In this document: in pieces, positions 24,911 through 38,200 of the stretch
Numbering within the stretch: the stretch's first letter is position 1
Layout of the letters: every line of letters starts with the position of its first letter
Assembly (NCBI GenBank): GCA_010645155.1
Contig: CM021314.1
Location: forward strand, 1,760,940 to 1,824,939
Source of the DNA: Tigriopus japonicus
Lineage: Eukaryota > Arthropoda > Copepoda > Harpacticoida > Harpacticidae
Direction of reading: 5' to 3'
Length of the DNA stretch: 64,000 bases
The notes under the pieces: generated by a model
The model's database searches: none
The model's input: only the letters and a program-made list of their open reading frames with translations
What the model was told of the DNA's origin: nothing
Made by a program: the position numbers and the translations under genes

Positions 24911-25394
24911 CAGGGACGAGCAAAAAGTGCAAATCAAAAGAAGCTTTTGGTTAACAAAAGTTGCACAAAAATCAACCTAAAATCGTAAAATAAAATGCAG
25001 AAAAAGGTCAAAAGCGCAAATAAAAACCAAAAAAGCGCAAATGAAATTTAAAAAATTCACAAAGAAACTGAAATTTCCGAAACAAAAAGCTTCAGATACC
25101 ATCTTGTCATCTGCTTGTTATTTTTCAATCTTGAAGAGCAAAATTTAGATATTGAAGTAGTAGTAATCAATACTATGCTGGCCTACGCTGGGAGCCGTAA
25201 AATCAGATTTAGTTTTCAAATTGGAAAAAAATCTTCCAAAAGTAAACATTTTCAAAGAAGAAATAGCAAACTCTCAACAATTTGTTCATTTTAGGCCGAA
25301 TTCGTAAAAGAATCGTGCAAATAAAGGCGAAAAGTGTGCAAAAAGGCCGTGTTTATGTTACCAAAAATCTTTTTACACTTTTTGCCCGTCCCTA
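24911..25394. mobile_element. hAT-like MITE, about 484 bp, with terminal inverted repeats
   Basis: The left end CAGGGACGAGCAAAAAGTG (24911-24929) is the near-perfect inverse of the right end CACTTTTTGCCCGTCCCTA (about 25376-25394), with mismatches only at the outermost base and one internal base. CAGGG ends are typical of hAT transposons. Inside both ends the motif AAAAGCGCAAAT and variants is repeated several times, like the subterminal transposase-binding repeats of hAT elements. No transposase ORF is present, so the element would be non-autonomous. The flanking 8-mers (CTTAACAA and GTGATCAA) match at five of eight positions, so the target duplication is decayed or absent. Confidence 0.55.
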
Positions 25395-28300
25395 GTGATC
25401 AATAATGTGGGATGGGATCGCAAAAGACCCAAAAGAAGAACGAGCCAAATTCAGGATGAACTCAGACTTCACAGATTTACGCTCTTGAGGAGACCTTCGA
25501 AGACAATAAGGTTGTTGAGGTAGTTATTTCTACTCTATCTCATTTGCTACTTTTATGCTTCTTCTAAACATGCTCAACAACTGACCTTGTAGTATTGATT
25601 CTACTCAAGACAAATGAAACAAGTGATAATATGTGTGAAGGGAACAAAGAACGAGTACTTCTTATGTTTTTGAGTTGATGCAATAACATCATTTTTAAAT
25701 ATCGTTATTTTCATAACACAATACCGGTACTATTTAGAAACAATGACTGGTTACACTTCTCTGGTTCAACGAAGGCTTAAAAATTTGTCTCGAATCAAAA
25801 TCAAATAAATCATATCAGATGTCGTCATTTCTGTTACAACTCTGTTTAGACATGGCTCATTAGTCGACAGAAAAAACGCTCCTCAACATTTGCCATTATT
25901 TGAAGGATTGATCATTGCTTGCTTAGCTAGAGAGAGAGAGCATTATGACCAATTTGAACTTGGTTGTTCTAACGATGCTTTTGCGGGGAATGAGCAACAA
26001 AAAATGGGATCAGGTTGCCCTGCAATCAAGCTAAAGAGCCCAATCAAATGTCATTCTACACTGTTGGGATTCACCCGTGAGTGGCAGGAAGAATCGCAAG
26101 AACCAAAGAATGGACGTTGGTTGGTTGGCCCAAAATCTCGAAAGCTTTTTGGGATGCTCACAACCCATTACGACGTTACAGACCTAATTTATGGCTTAGT
26201 TGTTCTAGTGTCTCAAAAACAATTAACTTGGAATCTTAACGAGAATGATTTGAAGAATGATATTTAGGTAGTTATGGCAATATTTTGATTTTTAGTTTTA
26301 CAGATGTAAAATACCGTTCTAGAAGGTGATTGTTTGGATGGTTGGTATTTTCTGATGCTCACAGACGGTGAGTAGGACAGATTACTCAGGTTTCAATGAA
26401 GAGAGTTTGCTCCCAAACTAAATGGACTCTCACATTGCATACATGAGCACTAAACCGACACGGGCTCATTCCACTGTAGGGAAATTACTATCAATGTTTA
26501 GGCCCCCACCTCAAATCTGACCTTTTTCCAACCCTATTGAACGGACGAAATGATTCAAAGTTGCTAGCTTCTTCCATTTCAAAGTCAAGATGAAAGCCCA
26601 AATATGGCTGAAAATTGGAATTGAATAATCCGGTTGTCTTGTTTTTGTTTTGGGCCGCCCTCCCCTCTTGTTCGCCCGAAACTTTGGGTCCATTTTCTTT
26701 CCACCCCTGATGAGAGTCACGAGGGGTTGGATGTGGGATCCGAGAGTTTGGTCGAACGGCCAGAGTCTTTGCCAACGGTTTGCTACCATGGCTTTCACAC
26801 GACAAGGAAAGGAAAAAAGGTCCCCGAATTATTCTGCTCAAGAGAGCGAAAAATGATGTTTCATTATCTCTCTCTTCTTTAGGCTTCCTCAAAAAAAGGT
26901 CGGTCTAGATGGATTTCTATATCCTTTTTCTCTTTTTCATGTCCTCGGGGACTTGCTTTTGGGCAGTTCATGTGAGTTATAGGTGTATGGAAGTTAGTAA
27001 ACACACTTGAATGGGCTTCAAAATCCGATTTGGGCAACTGTTAAGTGTGCTTATCCCCAGATGATCTATCATTCAACCACGGCCTCTAGATTTATGCCTA
27101 GAAAATGAGCACGAAAAGCTTAAGAATAAAATACGTGTGTGAGTGGGTCGGTTGGAAAGAGAAAGACCAGGAACAAGGATGGAGGATATTGTTGGCATTG
27201 GTTAATGAGACCTCCCAAGTCTCCAAACCAGTGAACATTGTCTCACGTGGCGAGTGGATCTCAGAGCCATGAGTACGACTCACTCATCCATCCGCAGGAA
27301 GGCAATCCGCTCTCAAAAGAGCTGAACTTCAGCTTATCCCAGATGATCCAAACACCCAAATCCGCCCCCAAAATCACCAATCTTTTTATCTCTTCATAAT
27401 AATGTTTGAACACCAATTTGAGGATCAGCACTCGTCACTCTCACTGACTCACTTTCGTCGGGTCCGTGTTCTCGAATTCCTAGCTGCATTTAATCATATG
27501 ATCCGATTATCCTGCCAAAATCTTGTCAAATCGTTGTTATGCCAAAATCCATGCCACTTCAACAATGTCTTGAGGTTTGACGAGCCTCCAAGAACGCGAG
27601 GGATGAACAACTTCGGGCGTTAATCTCATTCTGGAATCTGGTAGAAAGCAGCTTAAACGGAGTCAATAAGGGCGGGAAATTCAAATGAACGCGGGAAAGA
27701 TGTTTTTTCGGGAGTGGCAAGGAATGTTGATTTGGACAAACAGAAATAACGTTACCACACCCTGGTAGGACGATGGGTTGCTCGGAGGAGAGATATTTTT
27801 TTCATTCCGTTAGAAACTAGGATTCGAAGTGTAATTGATGATTTAGGTGTTTTCCTCATTGAGGGTGTGGATTTAGTGGAAAGTGATCACACCTCCTTGA
27901 GTTTATGAGCATCAGGTGTTTCTGAAAGCCATAAAAACCTTTGCGGACGGCTACAACAAATTGTCAGCCAACCAGCCAGCCAGCCAGACATTAAGGTCCG
28001 AGATCGATGCTAAGCCGCTCTCGTGGTGCAGAAATTGTCAAGAGAGAAATGCCACTCCACTAATTTATGGCAGAGCCACAGATGTGGAAGCCATTAAAGA
28101 GATGAGCTCAAATTTTGCCATTTTTCATCGGGCCAGTGCGTCACTGCATCTCCAGGTACAATTCAAATGAAGAACATGATAAGAAAGGACTTTTATCTGA
28201 TGAACATCTTCAAAATATTCAGATTGGAGCGCGACCGTTGGAAAGGTTGGAAGAAATAACTCAGTTAATCCATCTAGAATGCTCAATATCTGTGGAGCTC

Positions 28301-31300
28301 ATGAAGAGTGTGAGGAGAAGGAGGAGGAGGAGGAGGCCGTACCAAAGCATCCATTAAGCAAACTCTCAAATGAATGAGCAAGGTCGTGATTGCACTTTAA
28401 TCCTGGGGATTAAAATTTTCGTCCAACGAACATTTCTTCCCTTTCGGCTTCAACATTTTGAATTGTTGAAATCATGCCCAGCCAACCATGGATATATTCT
28501 TTAACAGGGTGTCCCTCACATCAGTCCTCCTAGTACAAAATGGCACTTACTAGCCAACAAAGTTATTTAACGGCGATTGTGGGTTTTTCTTCAGTGAAGG
28601 AGGACCCTGAACCAAACATCATCCTTGTCTTACAGAGACATGCACACAAAGGGTCCTAAATCAAAGATGGCATTCCAGCCATAGCGAGCTTCCAATGTTT
28701 TTGTGGGACGCCCAAACCAGAGAATCATCCAAAGATCAGAACATTGAAAGAGAGAACAATTTCCAGACAGATGATCCAAGAAGAAGACGCGAATGAGAGA
28801 GAAGAGATGCGATGGTTAAATCGAGCTTTTTTTTGAATGGAGACGTGGGACTCTCGTCGTTGTGGCTCAGGTGTGTGACCTTTTTCATTATTTGGTCTGG
28901 CAGCATTCATACTTGGTAGGTTCAACCATGCTTTCTGTTCGTGGCTCAAGCTATCCGTTTTCCATTGACAGGGCATAAAATTTTCTTTTGAGACGTCTTC
29001 TCAATTCTCACAAGATGCTTTTGGGCTCCTTTAATATCTCGCCTTCATCCACGATGAATTCAAAGTCCTTTCTACACACTGAGTCCAATTGAATTCATGA
29101 GAGAGAGAAGGACTTACTTTCTTTGAACCAGGGTCACTTTGGGATGAACGATCACACAAAGATTTTTTTTAGGTAACATGTCTGAAAAAATGACAAGATT
29201 CGAATCTTGGGCGTTTTTTGTTATTTTACTCACAAAGTTTAATGCTTGGTAATATTTTTTGATCCAAGCCATACATGCTATTGAAGTATGCTAACATGTA
29301 TTTAAAAATTGTTTTTTACTGAAGGAATAATCCCTCATGAAGACATAAAATAGATAACAAGTATTCTTGGGTTTGTCAGAAAAGTTGTGCTCAGTTGTGA
29401 GCGTCACGGATGAGTAATAGTTCTTTTATGTTTCCCTTTACACACAAGCTTTCCTGCCTTCTTCTAATTAAAAGTTTTACTAATGAGACAGTAATTTAGT
29501 CTTAAAAGCTTAAGATATCTGCTCATTCCAAATTATAAATCTCTATCCCTTAAGTTGGTAGCTCGCGATTTTTATGTTCCAGGGAACTACGTTTGGTACA
29601 TAGTTTTCTCTTGCGAGACTAGAATTATACCTTATACCTTGTACTGTACCCTTACTATATTTGGCTAGACATAGCTAATTTTAGCTAATTTCCAATCGTG
29701 AAACCTATAAAAAGATGCGAGTTTTACAAGAGTATTTTTAATAGTTTTCCTTGTGGGAACCCTGGTTTCTTTCCTTCATTGACCACGTGAATCGCGAACG
29801 AATGAAAGAAGGAAGCATAAGCATGTCATGATGCCTGAAGCCTTGAATTGAAAAGAGATTTTTTTTCCAACAAAATGTGCTTCAGGTGCAACTCTCGCTC
29901 AACATTTCCTCTGAAAGGACATTTGTCATCAAACACTATGAGCCTCAAAATCCCTCCTCCCCATGGCAAACCTGTCTGCCTCCAATTTCATGCCCATGAA
30001 CCCTCTCTCTCTCTCTTTGGTCCATTCTCATTGGGATCAGAAACGAACGAATACTTGGCATACTTGGGCACAAACAACATCAAGTTTGACAGATTTGGAC
30101 ACAAACAAACAGTGATAATGCGATCTCTATTTGACTAGCCCTGTCATCAAACGCCTTTGAAAGCGATAGAAGCAGATGGGAAGTGAGTTCTCCCCTGAAC
30201 ACATTCCAATTTCTCTCTTTTGATTGGCTTCAAATCAGCTGACATTGGATCGTGATGATGGCTGTGATGAGCTTTTGTCTCCCTGACATGCGGACGACTC
30301 ATGGAATCAAATCTGACTTTCATGTTTCAAAAGAATGAATTGTTGCAAACTGATATTCATTGAAAAAAGAGCACAATAAGGCTATACCACGGACAGTCAA
30401 GCTCGATGAGTCGAGGCACCAACCCCCCGAACAACCCTCCATCCTTATCCATCCCACCAACAGAGATTTTTGCCGAGAGCATATGGCTATATTATTTCTG
30501 GGATATGGATCCTCTTACTTACTCTCTACTGGATTGCCGAGGGTGCTCAGCATGGGAATTTTTTTGACTTTCATATTGATTTCCGAGGGGCATCCCGAAT
30601 GAACGCGCTTGGTTCCTGGAACGTGGTTAAACAACAACCAAACTGAGAGGGATTCGGGTTTCTGCATGCAGTTAGAGGCTAAAATCGATATTTTTGCCGT
30701 TAGTTGAAACTTGGATCGAATTTGAGAAGTGCGACATTAATATAAAGAAAATTCACCATCTATTCTTGGAAAATAAACAGGTTAAACTTTGCGCTGGTCA
30801 TATTCACTTTTTTGTCTCAAAGAATACAAAATTTGCGTTCAGCAATTACTTTTTGGAATTCCGTTAATCGTTTGGCCATGCGGTCCTTGTTCAATCGATT
30901 GTTCAGATCGAACGGCGTTGTGAAAATTTTGCCAATAAGGAACAGGACGAGGCAAATCATAGTAACAGTTTTTTAAAGTGGAAAAAACATTAAATCATGT
31001 AATCACTTCTTTGTAAAAGTATAAAAACCTCTACTTGTGAGGTTTATTCTAGACCACACCAATTCCGGAACATATTGTAAATCAAAGATTTGCCTCTTAA
31101 AATTGGATAGATTTTTGGTTCGCACGTAAACTTCATTTTTTGTTTATTTTGACAAAAAAAATTAAAGCAACATATAAACAACAGGTTTATTTAATGAATT
31201 TGATTGATCACTTATTTGTTGTCTAAGAACAGTTTTCTTTGAGTGACAGAGAATTGCATTTTTACCTAATTTTCAAAAGATATTGACCCAGATGTTTTGT

Positions 31301-34300
31301 TGACCAATTTAAAGTTTTCTGAATTTTGATAAACAAATCCGACGCTTTTAAAGTCAATTCAGAATTAATCATGAGGAAAAAATTTAATCTGAGCGGTAAT
31401 CTGATACTTTGTGTCAGAACAAGTAACTTTTACTTTAATTTGGGACAAGCCCCAAAAGCAGGAATGTTTAGTAAATGGTCTGTTATAAAACACAGAACAC
31501 GGGCGAGGAAGTGAGAAAAACCGACTATGAAGAAAGAACATGTCATTTTGGCATCCTGGGAAACGGGCGAAGATCCAGAACTCATCTAGCCAAGATTGCC
31601 AAACCGCCCAAGTTTTGAGTGACCCAAATGATGGAGGCAGATAACCAAATAGGTGGATGACAATGATGCTTCGGGATTGGATTCAAAATGGTTAGATTCA
31701 GCAGCAGCACACCCAAACCATTGCCATCCAACCAAGCACATCAGCCCAAGAGAGACCATTCCAAAAGTAAATGCTCCACTGCCAACTGGACGACTGGCAT
31801 CCAACCAACCAACCAACCAGTCAGTGGTTGGTTTGGTTGTTAGACTCGGAGCAAACCCATCTACTATGAAGATGGCCATGGTGGCGGCGAGCAGCAGGAT
31901 TTTTTGAGTCCAACGAGCGAGATAAGCGGATTATCTCCAAAAATTCCTCAATAGCTCCAAGGAATACGTACGTAGTAGCACTTCCCCTACACTAGTAGAA
32001 GCTGTATGTACTCGCAATTGTATACGTATACGTAGTAGTAGAAGTACAGTACCATGGTTTGCTGGTTGAAACTAACGAAGGGAAGCAGAAGATCAAGTCT
32101 CCCAACGAATCGCTTGTACGTTACACAAGTAGCCTTTGAGGCGATTTCCTGGAGGACTCCAGCCTTTGCCAGCTTCATAGTTTAACTACCCGTGTAAATT
32201 CAGAAAGGCTTCGGGCATTCTGGCCAACTCCATCTATTGTACTGTAGAGTTTTAAGTGTCATGCCAGCCAAGAGATTTTTCGGAAAGGAAGAAGTGGTAC
32301 CTTGAGCCCTTCCACACTCTGACAATCCTCACCAAACACCGACATCTCCTCAGTTTGAAGAAATTCTGATGGACATAATCCATGACAATTGATCATCCGA
32401 ATCTGGTACATGATGGAACCCTTAATTAAAGAACAGCCATCGAAACCAAGCTTCAAGTGGCCTTTGTCCAGGTGGTTCGTTTTCACGATTTCATGATTAT
32501 AAGAGCTAATCCATAAATGTTATGCATGCTCATCGTGATCAGAGATATGGAAATGCGTGGGAAGGCTTAAAAACTTGGGATTAGGCCCGATGCAACTGAT
32601 CAAGTGGCGTTTGGACCCATTCACAGAAGTTGATGCATTGCTGCTTAAAACACGCGTGACTTGTGGAACATGTTCATTAACGGGTTCATAGTTGGCGAGT
32701 TCGGATTTCCGGCTGGATTAACGCTTAACAACAACCTTTCTCCACGCAGAACAAAGTCTCATGGGTAAACGAAACTCTGGTCACAGGTCTTTCTAAATTT
32801 TTAGGTGGTTAAAGCTCAAATAAGTTCACGGAAATGTGTCCTTATACTCCGCAATCAGAATTGACCACAAGGTCAGACCACTTTTAAGACAAACTTCGCC
32901 TAAAACCCTGAGGTAAGCTTTACTTTTGGTACCCATTTTTAAATAAAGGACTGGTTGGTTTCTAACCATTTCTTTAACTTCCCTGATGCTTTATTAAAAA
33001 AACATCATGGCGAAATCTAAAACTGTGAGCATTTCTGTTGATGCCAGTATTATATATTTTATAACGCCGCGTTTATATGTAAGAGAATGATTTGGTAAGT
33101 ACATAGGCTGGCTGGAACGTCAGTTCCAAATGATTTGGGTAGAGGATCACATTACAGAATTTGTGTCCATCTTCTCTCTAAGCAATGGGTAAGCCAGAAC
33201 AGATTATCATTAACTGAATAATCCCCGATTTAGTTTTGATGTTTATAAACTATGACTATGAATGTGAAGGCATTAGGTTAGATGATTATTGTTGATGGTT
33301 ATGCTCAAAATGTTCTGCAATGTTTACTAAACAAGATTTGTTGTTGGAAAGACAATAATCGGGGGCATAAAGCACAAGGTTTAACCGTACTCTTAACTTT
33401 TTTTTTGTCGCGGATCGAGATCACTGGCAAAGGCTCAAGAGTCGGACCATTAAGTCAGATTTATCTAATTGGAAACCACATTAATTCATGGAGAATAGGG
33501 GACTGTGGACCGGGGCAATTCTAGAAATTGATAGGGGAGCCCTTGGTCGTTTGCACGGGGTTTTCATCCCATATCTCGCCGGAACAGTCGTCTTTCAGAG
33601 ACTTTCAGGGATTGTTCCACTCGCAGATTCATTCATTCACTCACTCAATACTGGACTTGCTTAGTCAGTGGGCTGCATGTAAGTAAGCAGGCATTCTCAA
33701 AGAGAAACCTCATCCCCATGTTGAATCAGAAGTGAGTCTCCTATGGCCAAAGTGCGATATATATCAAGATTATCATATTTTATTCAACGGCCTCTTGACA
33801 GATTAGGAGCGCTTTTCGCTTTTGTCGAGAGGCGCAAGAGTTTTCAAATTTCCCGCTCTCTTAACTCTTTTACAGACATGATCAGCTGACCATCAATAAT
33901 GATCAAGCGATCTTGTTACTGGAATAACTAAGGTGATTGGAACATATTTTACTTTCAAACGAGACACAGCATTACAACTTTGTGTGCAAGTGCCTCTCTC
34001 TCGTCAAGCCTATGTTTTACAATCAATCTTTGTTTGCGTTTCGCGCGTCAACTTGGAACCTTTGAAGGATATTTTTTCCTCACTATCGTGATTCAAAATC
34101 TGCAATAAGAAAAAAGGTATCACAGAACCGTTAGTAATGAGTTTCTAGCTCATTTCGCTCCATTTTGGGGATCTTTTAGGCTGGATGAACCGTCGTCGCG
34201 TTTTACTTGTTTTACAAATATCCAGCTTGAGGGTCGTTTCCCTGATTCAAGAATTATTCTGTCAAGCCGTGGTCTGTCAGAGCTTAATGTTAATATATTC

Positions 34301-35133
34301 TTCATAGTTTTTGTGACCTGTGAAACCCAACCTTCTCCTCACACCTTAAGGGCACATGGATTTGGGGCTCAAATTTCCGATTTCACGTTTGCTCAAGACT
34401 CAAACTCAACCTGGGTTGCACGTAGAAGGACCGCCTATTTCTCCTTACTACTACTACTACTTCTACTACTACTACTATTACTATCTTGTCTCTCTTCCTC
34501 ATGTTGGCCGTCATCTGAGGAGAGCAGCAGTACCTAAAGAAGCTTCTTTAGTAGTACCTACCTACCATGTTCAGAGTCCTCTAAACCACATGGTTTCTGG
34601 TAGGAGCGTTGTGGTTCTCTGATGACTATCTGTGAAGCTTAAGACGGGAGAAAAGGTCTTTTAGCCCCGCTTTTGGTGTCCCGATGATTGGCACCAAACT
34701 CTCGAAATTGTTGACAAATTTTTCCTCGCCTCAAAGCTTACCCATGTACCTCCTGAGCAAAATTAGCCATCTAAACCCTCATAATCCTGCTCGTTGATTG
34801 TTGCAAGAAGATCATTCAATTTGTATAATCTTGCAGACCCTTTCAAAAATCGGGGAAACAGGCTTGACTTTAGCTTGTATGTAGAACTTATCCCAGTTGT
34901 AAGCCTCCACCCAAATCTGGCTCTTCTTTATCAGAGTGTGAGGGCTTTTTATCCGCAGCTTAACCTGGATTAAAGTTGGGTCCAGGGGCCTAGTGTTCGC
35001 TCGTTCTCTCTGCCTCAAAGATGAAGTTTGGCATGTTTTGAGGGCTCTGGAAGAAGTTCAAACGCACTCTCATGACCTCTTCCAAATGCAAGAGTTTTCC
35101 TCCCGAGATGTGGACAAACAAAAGAGACCTTAC
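25395..35133. other. Intergenic region without a supported gene
   Basis: The region is mostly AT-rich. It has small simple repeats: CCAG units near 27966-27986, GGA units near 28312-28336, CCAA units near 31797-31820 and a TAC tract at 34446-34484. ORFs of 60-130 codons occur but none has supporting start, splice or domain signals. Confidence 0.55.
34446..34484 (+). repeat. (TAC)n microsatellite, imperfect
   Basis: TAC/CTA trinucleotide repeats with a few TTC and ATT interruptions. Confidence 0.85.
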
Positions 35134-35289
35134 AACTGCTCCTCGGGAGACCCCGGATTGCCAGTTTTGCCGGCTTTGCTGTCTGTCTCCGAGAACATCC
35201 AATGATTTTCGGACGTAGTGGTGGAAGTATCCAAGTGCTGCTGTAGAGAATGTGCCACCACCATTCGAATCTGCGCCCGTTGTCGCCAT
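35134..35289 (-). CDS. Candidate first coding exon of an unidentified minus-strand gene
   Basis: On the minus strand an ATG at 35289 opens 52 codons (starting MATTGADSNGGG) that run exactly to a donor, GCAGTT/GTAAGG, in phase 0. The surrounding 35.0-35.5 kb is noticeably GC- and CpG-richer than its flanks, as expected of a promoter and first exon. Against it, all three minus-strand frames are open here, and an overlapping frame (35130-35516) has higher GC at third positions. I could not identify a downstream exon, and the peptide resembles nothing I recognise. Confidence 0.25.
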
Positions 35290-38200
35290 TGAGCGGCGTC
35301 ACCAGACCCGATTCTCCAATGGCGATGGACAGAGCGGAGCAATGGCAAGGGGGGTGAGACGGTGGTGCCTGCGGGGGCACCCAGGTTCAGAGCCTGGCGT
35401 CGACGGCGATGATGTTCTCTCTGATTGGCAGCTCCTTCTTTAGGTAAGGAGACACAATTTGCTGCCGCAATTTGTGTGGTGCGTGTGATCTGGCCAATTT
35501 GCCGAGATCGACACACCGAGGAACCGGGACGGAGGTGACCGGCGATGATCCTGGGATATTGCTTCCTCCAACACCAATATGGTTGTTAGTTGGTTGTTGT
35601 CATCCTATTAGTGCTGGAGTGATTTGTTGTTTGAAAGGGATAAATTATATTTTTCCTCGGAAGTTCGTGTGTGACAATAAATCTAGCTAGCTTGCCATGC
35701 TGCAGTGCAACACCCACGATAACACCGACAAACTAAACGACAAGAGTTCCAAGTTAGCCAACGCTGTTGGTCCATTATTGTGAGAGGTAAGCAATGAACT
35801 TCTACTTGTGCTTGTTCGTTCCTCTCCAAAAGTTCCACTTGGCTTGGAACACGCGAGCGAACCATGACAGTTAATGCGTTCTCCCTCAGATTGGTTCTTG
35901 TAAGGACACCTAGATTGACAAGGATGGAAACATTAGCTCAAAAAGTCCAACAAATTAGCATCTTTTAACTACACAGGCATAGCCTTAGTGTTGTCGTCGG
36001 TACCATAACTTAGGTTTGTTAGTTTTCAGTATTTGAATTCCGTTTAGTTGGACACCTTTTGCGAGCAAAATTAAGCTAAATATCACATTTTCTAAATCTA
36101 AATCGTTATTGACAGAAAACACACAATTAGGAGGCATTCAAGATATCCCAGCAAACTTTTTACTCCGTAACCGTTGCGGCAATATCGATGATCGAGCTTT
36201 TCCACGTATTCCGTGTAGTGTTCGAACCGCTAATTTTAGTGGTCCAGTGCTATTTCAAAGTTCTCTTTTCGTTTTTTATGTTCATGACCTGGCTACATTT
36301 TGGGACACGTGCCTTCTAGGAGGGTTTATTAGCTCTCGCTGCAATTTGCATGCGATTGAACGAACAAAATCTTACATTCACGATTCCCTATGTACAATGT
36401 TTGATTTGCTCTCAGTGGGGCAGGACTTGAACAAGCTCTACATGTATGGCTTCTGATCTCGTTTGGATTACTTACTCCAGCAAAAATTGATCCCAGGTGT
36501 AATTGGATCTTTTTTCCTCGAGTAAAAACACAACCTTTATGCTCGGGCGGTCGGGGATTTGGAACGTCGATTTGGAGCCTCAAGTCTGGAACAGTTTCTC
36601 GAAGGTAGACTCGAGACTCGTCTTAGTGGGGAAGTGTTTGCTCACTCACTTGACAATCATTTGATGAACTGTCAATTTTGATTTGCTCTCATATTGGCAC
36701 GAGACTTGGATCTCCCAGTCACGTGATGACAGCTCTCCAAAGTCTCACGAGATACTATATCAAAATATGAGATCTAGATCAATTCACCCCACCAACCCCA
36801 TGACAGACTTGGCTTTATCTTGATCGACCATTGAAAGGGGTGCCAATTGAGAAAAGACCCAGGAGACCTTTCAAGTTGTGGTCATGATATCTCATGTAGC
36901 AAAACAAACGACCGGATTCCTTTCATCATTTAGTTTCCTTTGACTCGTTTCGGGTTGGCTTGCTTCCTCTGGTTGCATGTCATGATTGGGGGTCGTCAAA
37001 ATGTTTCGGTTCACAACCGCTAGTACCGCTAACACGCTTGGAAGACGTAGTATGGTGCCTGAAGAGATCCAAGATTGTTCCTTCCTTCCTTCCTTCCTTC
37101 CTTCCTCCTTCCTTCCTCCTTCCTTCCTCTTTCCTTCCTTCCTTCCTTCCTTCCTTCCCGTTCTTGCAAGCCTTCAGGAATCCGAATAAGGCTTGAAAAG
37201 GCCAACTTGAAGGCACAACTACCGAATCATTGAAGGTCTCCTAATCATTAATCCTATTCAAACAAGTAAATACTAGACTTTAATCAATCAAAGCTCTGTT
37301 TTATTTACTTTGCCTAACATTGGTATGAGATGAGTCCATTTCAAAGATACTTCATCGGCATCACTGGCCTAGGCCTTCCAAGGTTTGAGTGTAAAAGGAA
37401 GCTCCAAACTTGTACCTAATTACGGAAAGATTCAGTACCGGAAAGCTTTTGAGCCAATTCATGGATGATTCAAGCACTCTAAACTAGCATATTCCCCCAT
37501 GTCAGTGTTGACTCAGGTGAGGCAATTTTCATTTTCAAAACCGTTCACCTCGTTCACAACAAATTGTTGAACTTTGGAAATCTAAACGTCCCAGTAAAAG
37601 TGGAGACGTATGAAGAGAGACCTTAATGAAGACATTTCGGGCAAAGCAAGCAAGCAGGTGAAGGTTGAAATGAATTTTCGTTTCTAATTGGGGGATTAGA
37701 ATTGTCGAGCTGTCATTAGGGGTTTCAAAACTGATTGACAATTGAGATCTTTGCTCCTTGGAAAACTTGCTTCAAACCCCCAAACACCAACACCATAAGT
37801 ACAACAACATCAGATCGTTTGACCGATGTTGTTTTGGGATCTCCAAAAACTGGACGAAAAAGCGCTAGATTGGTCCCTAATTGACCCTTAAATGTTCAAC
37901 TGAGCCCTGATGTTGTCCATATCTAGCCCCAAAACCGAGATCGGTGCTTTTGAGAACGGGAATGGCAAATTGAAATGTCCCAGAACCAAACGTGATTGGC
38001 AGTATTTTGATGAACTTGTCACTAGCATTCATTGAGCATTTGGTTATTTTTTCGGCTGGATTGGTCGCTGTATTTGAACTTGGCTCCCAAGAAAGTGCTG
38101 GCTTTTACTTTCGTTTGCACTCTGCTAAAACAACACTGGGAAATGTAGTGGTCGTGTATCAATTACTGGATGAGAGATGTATTGCTTATTTAGCGCTTGG

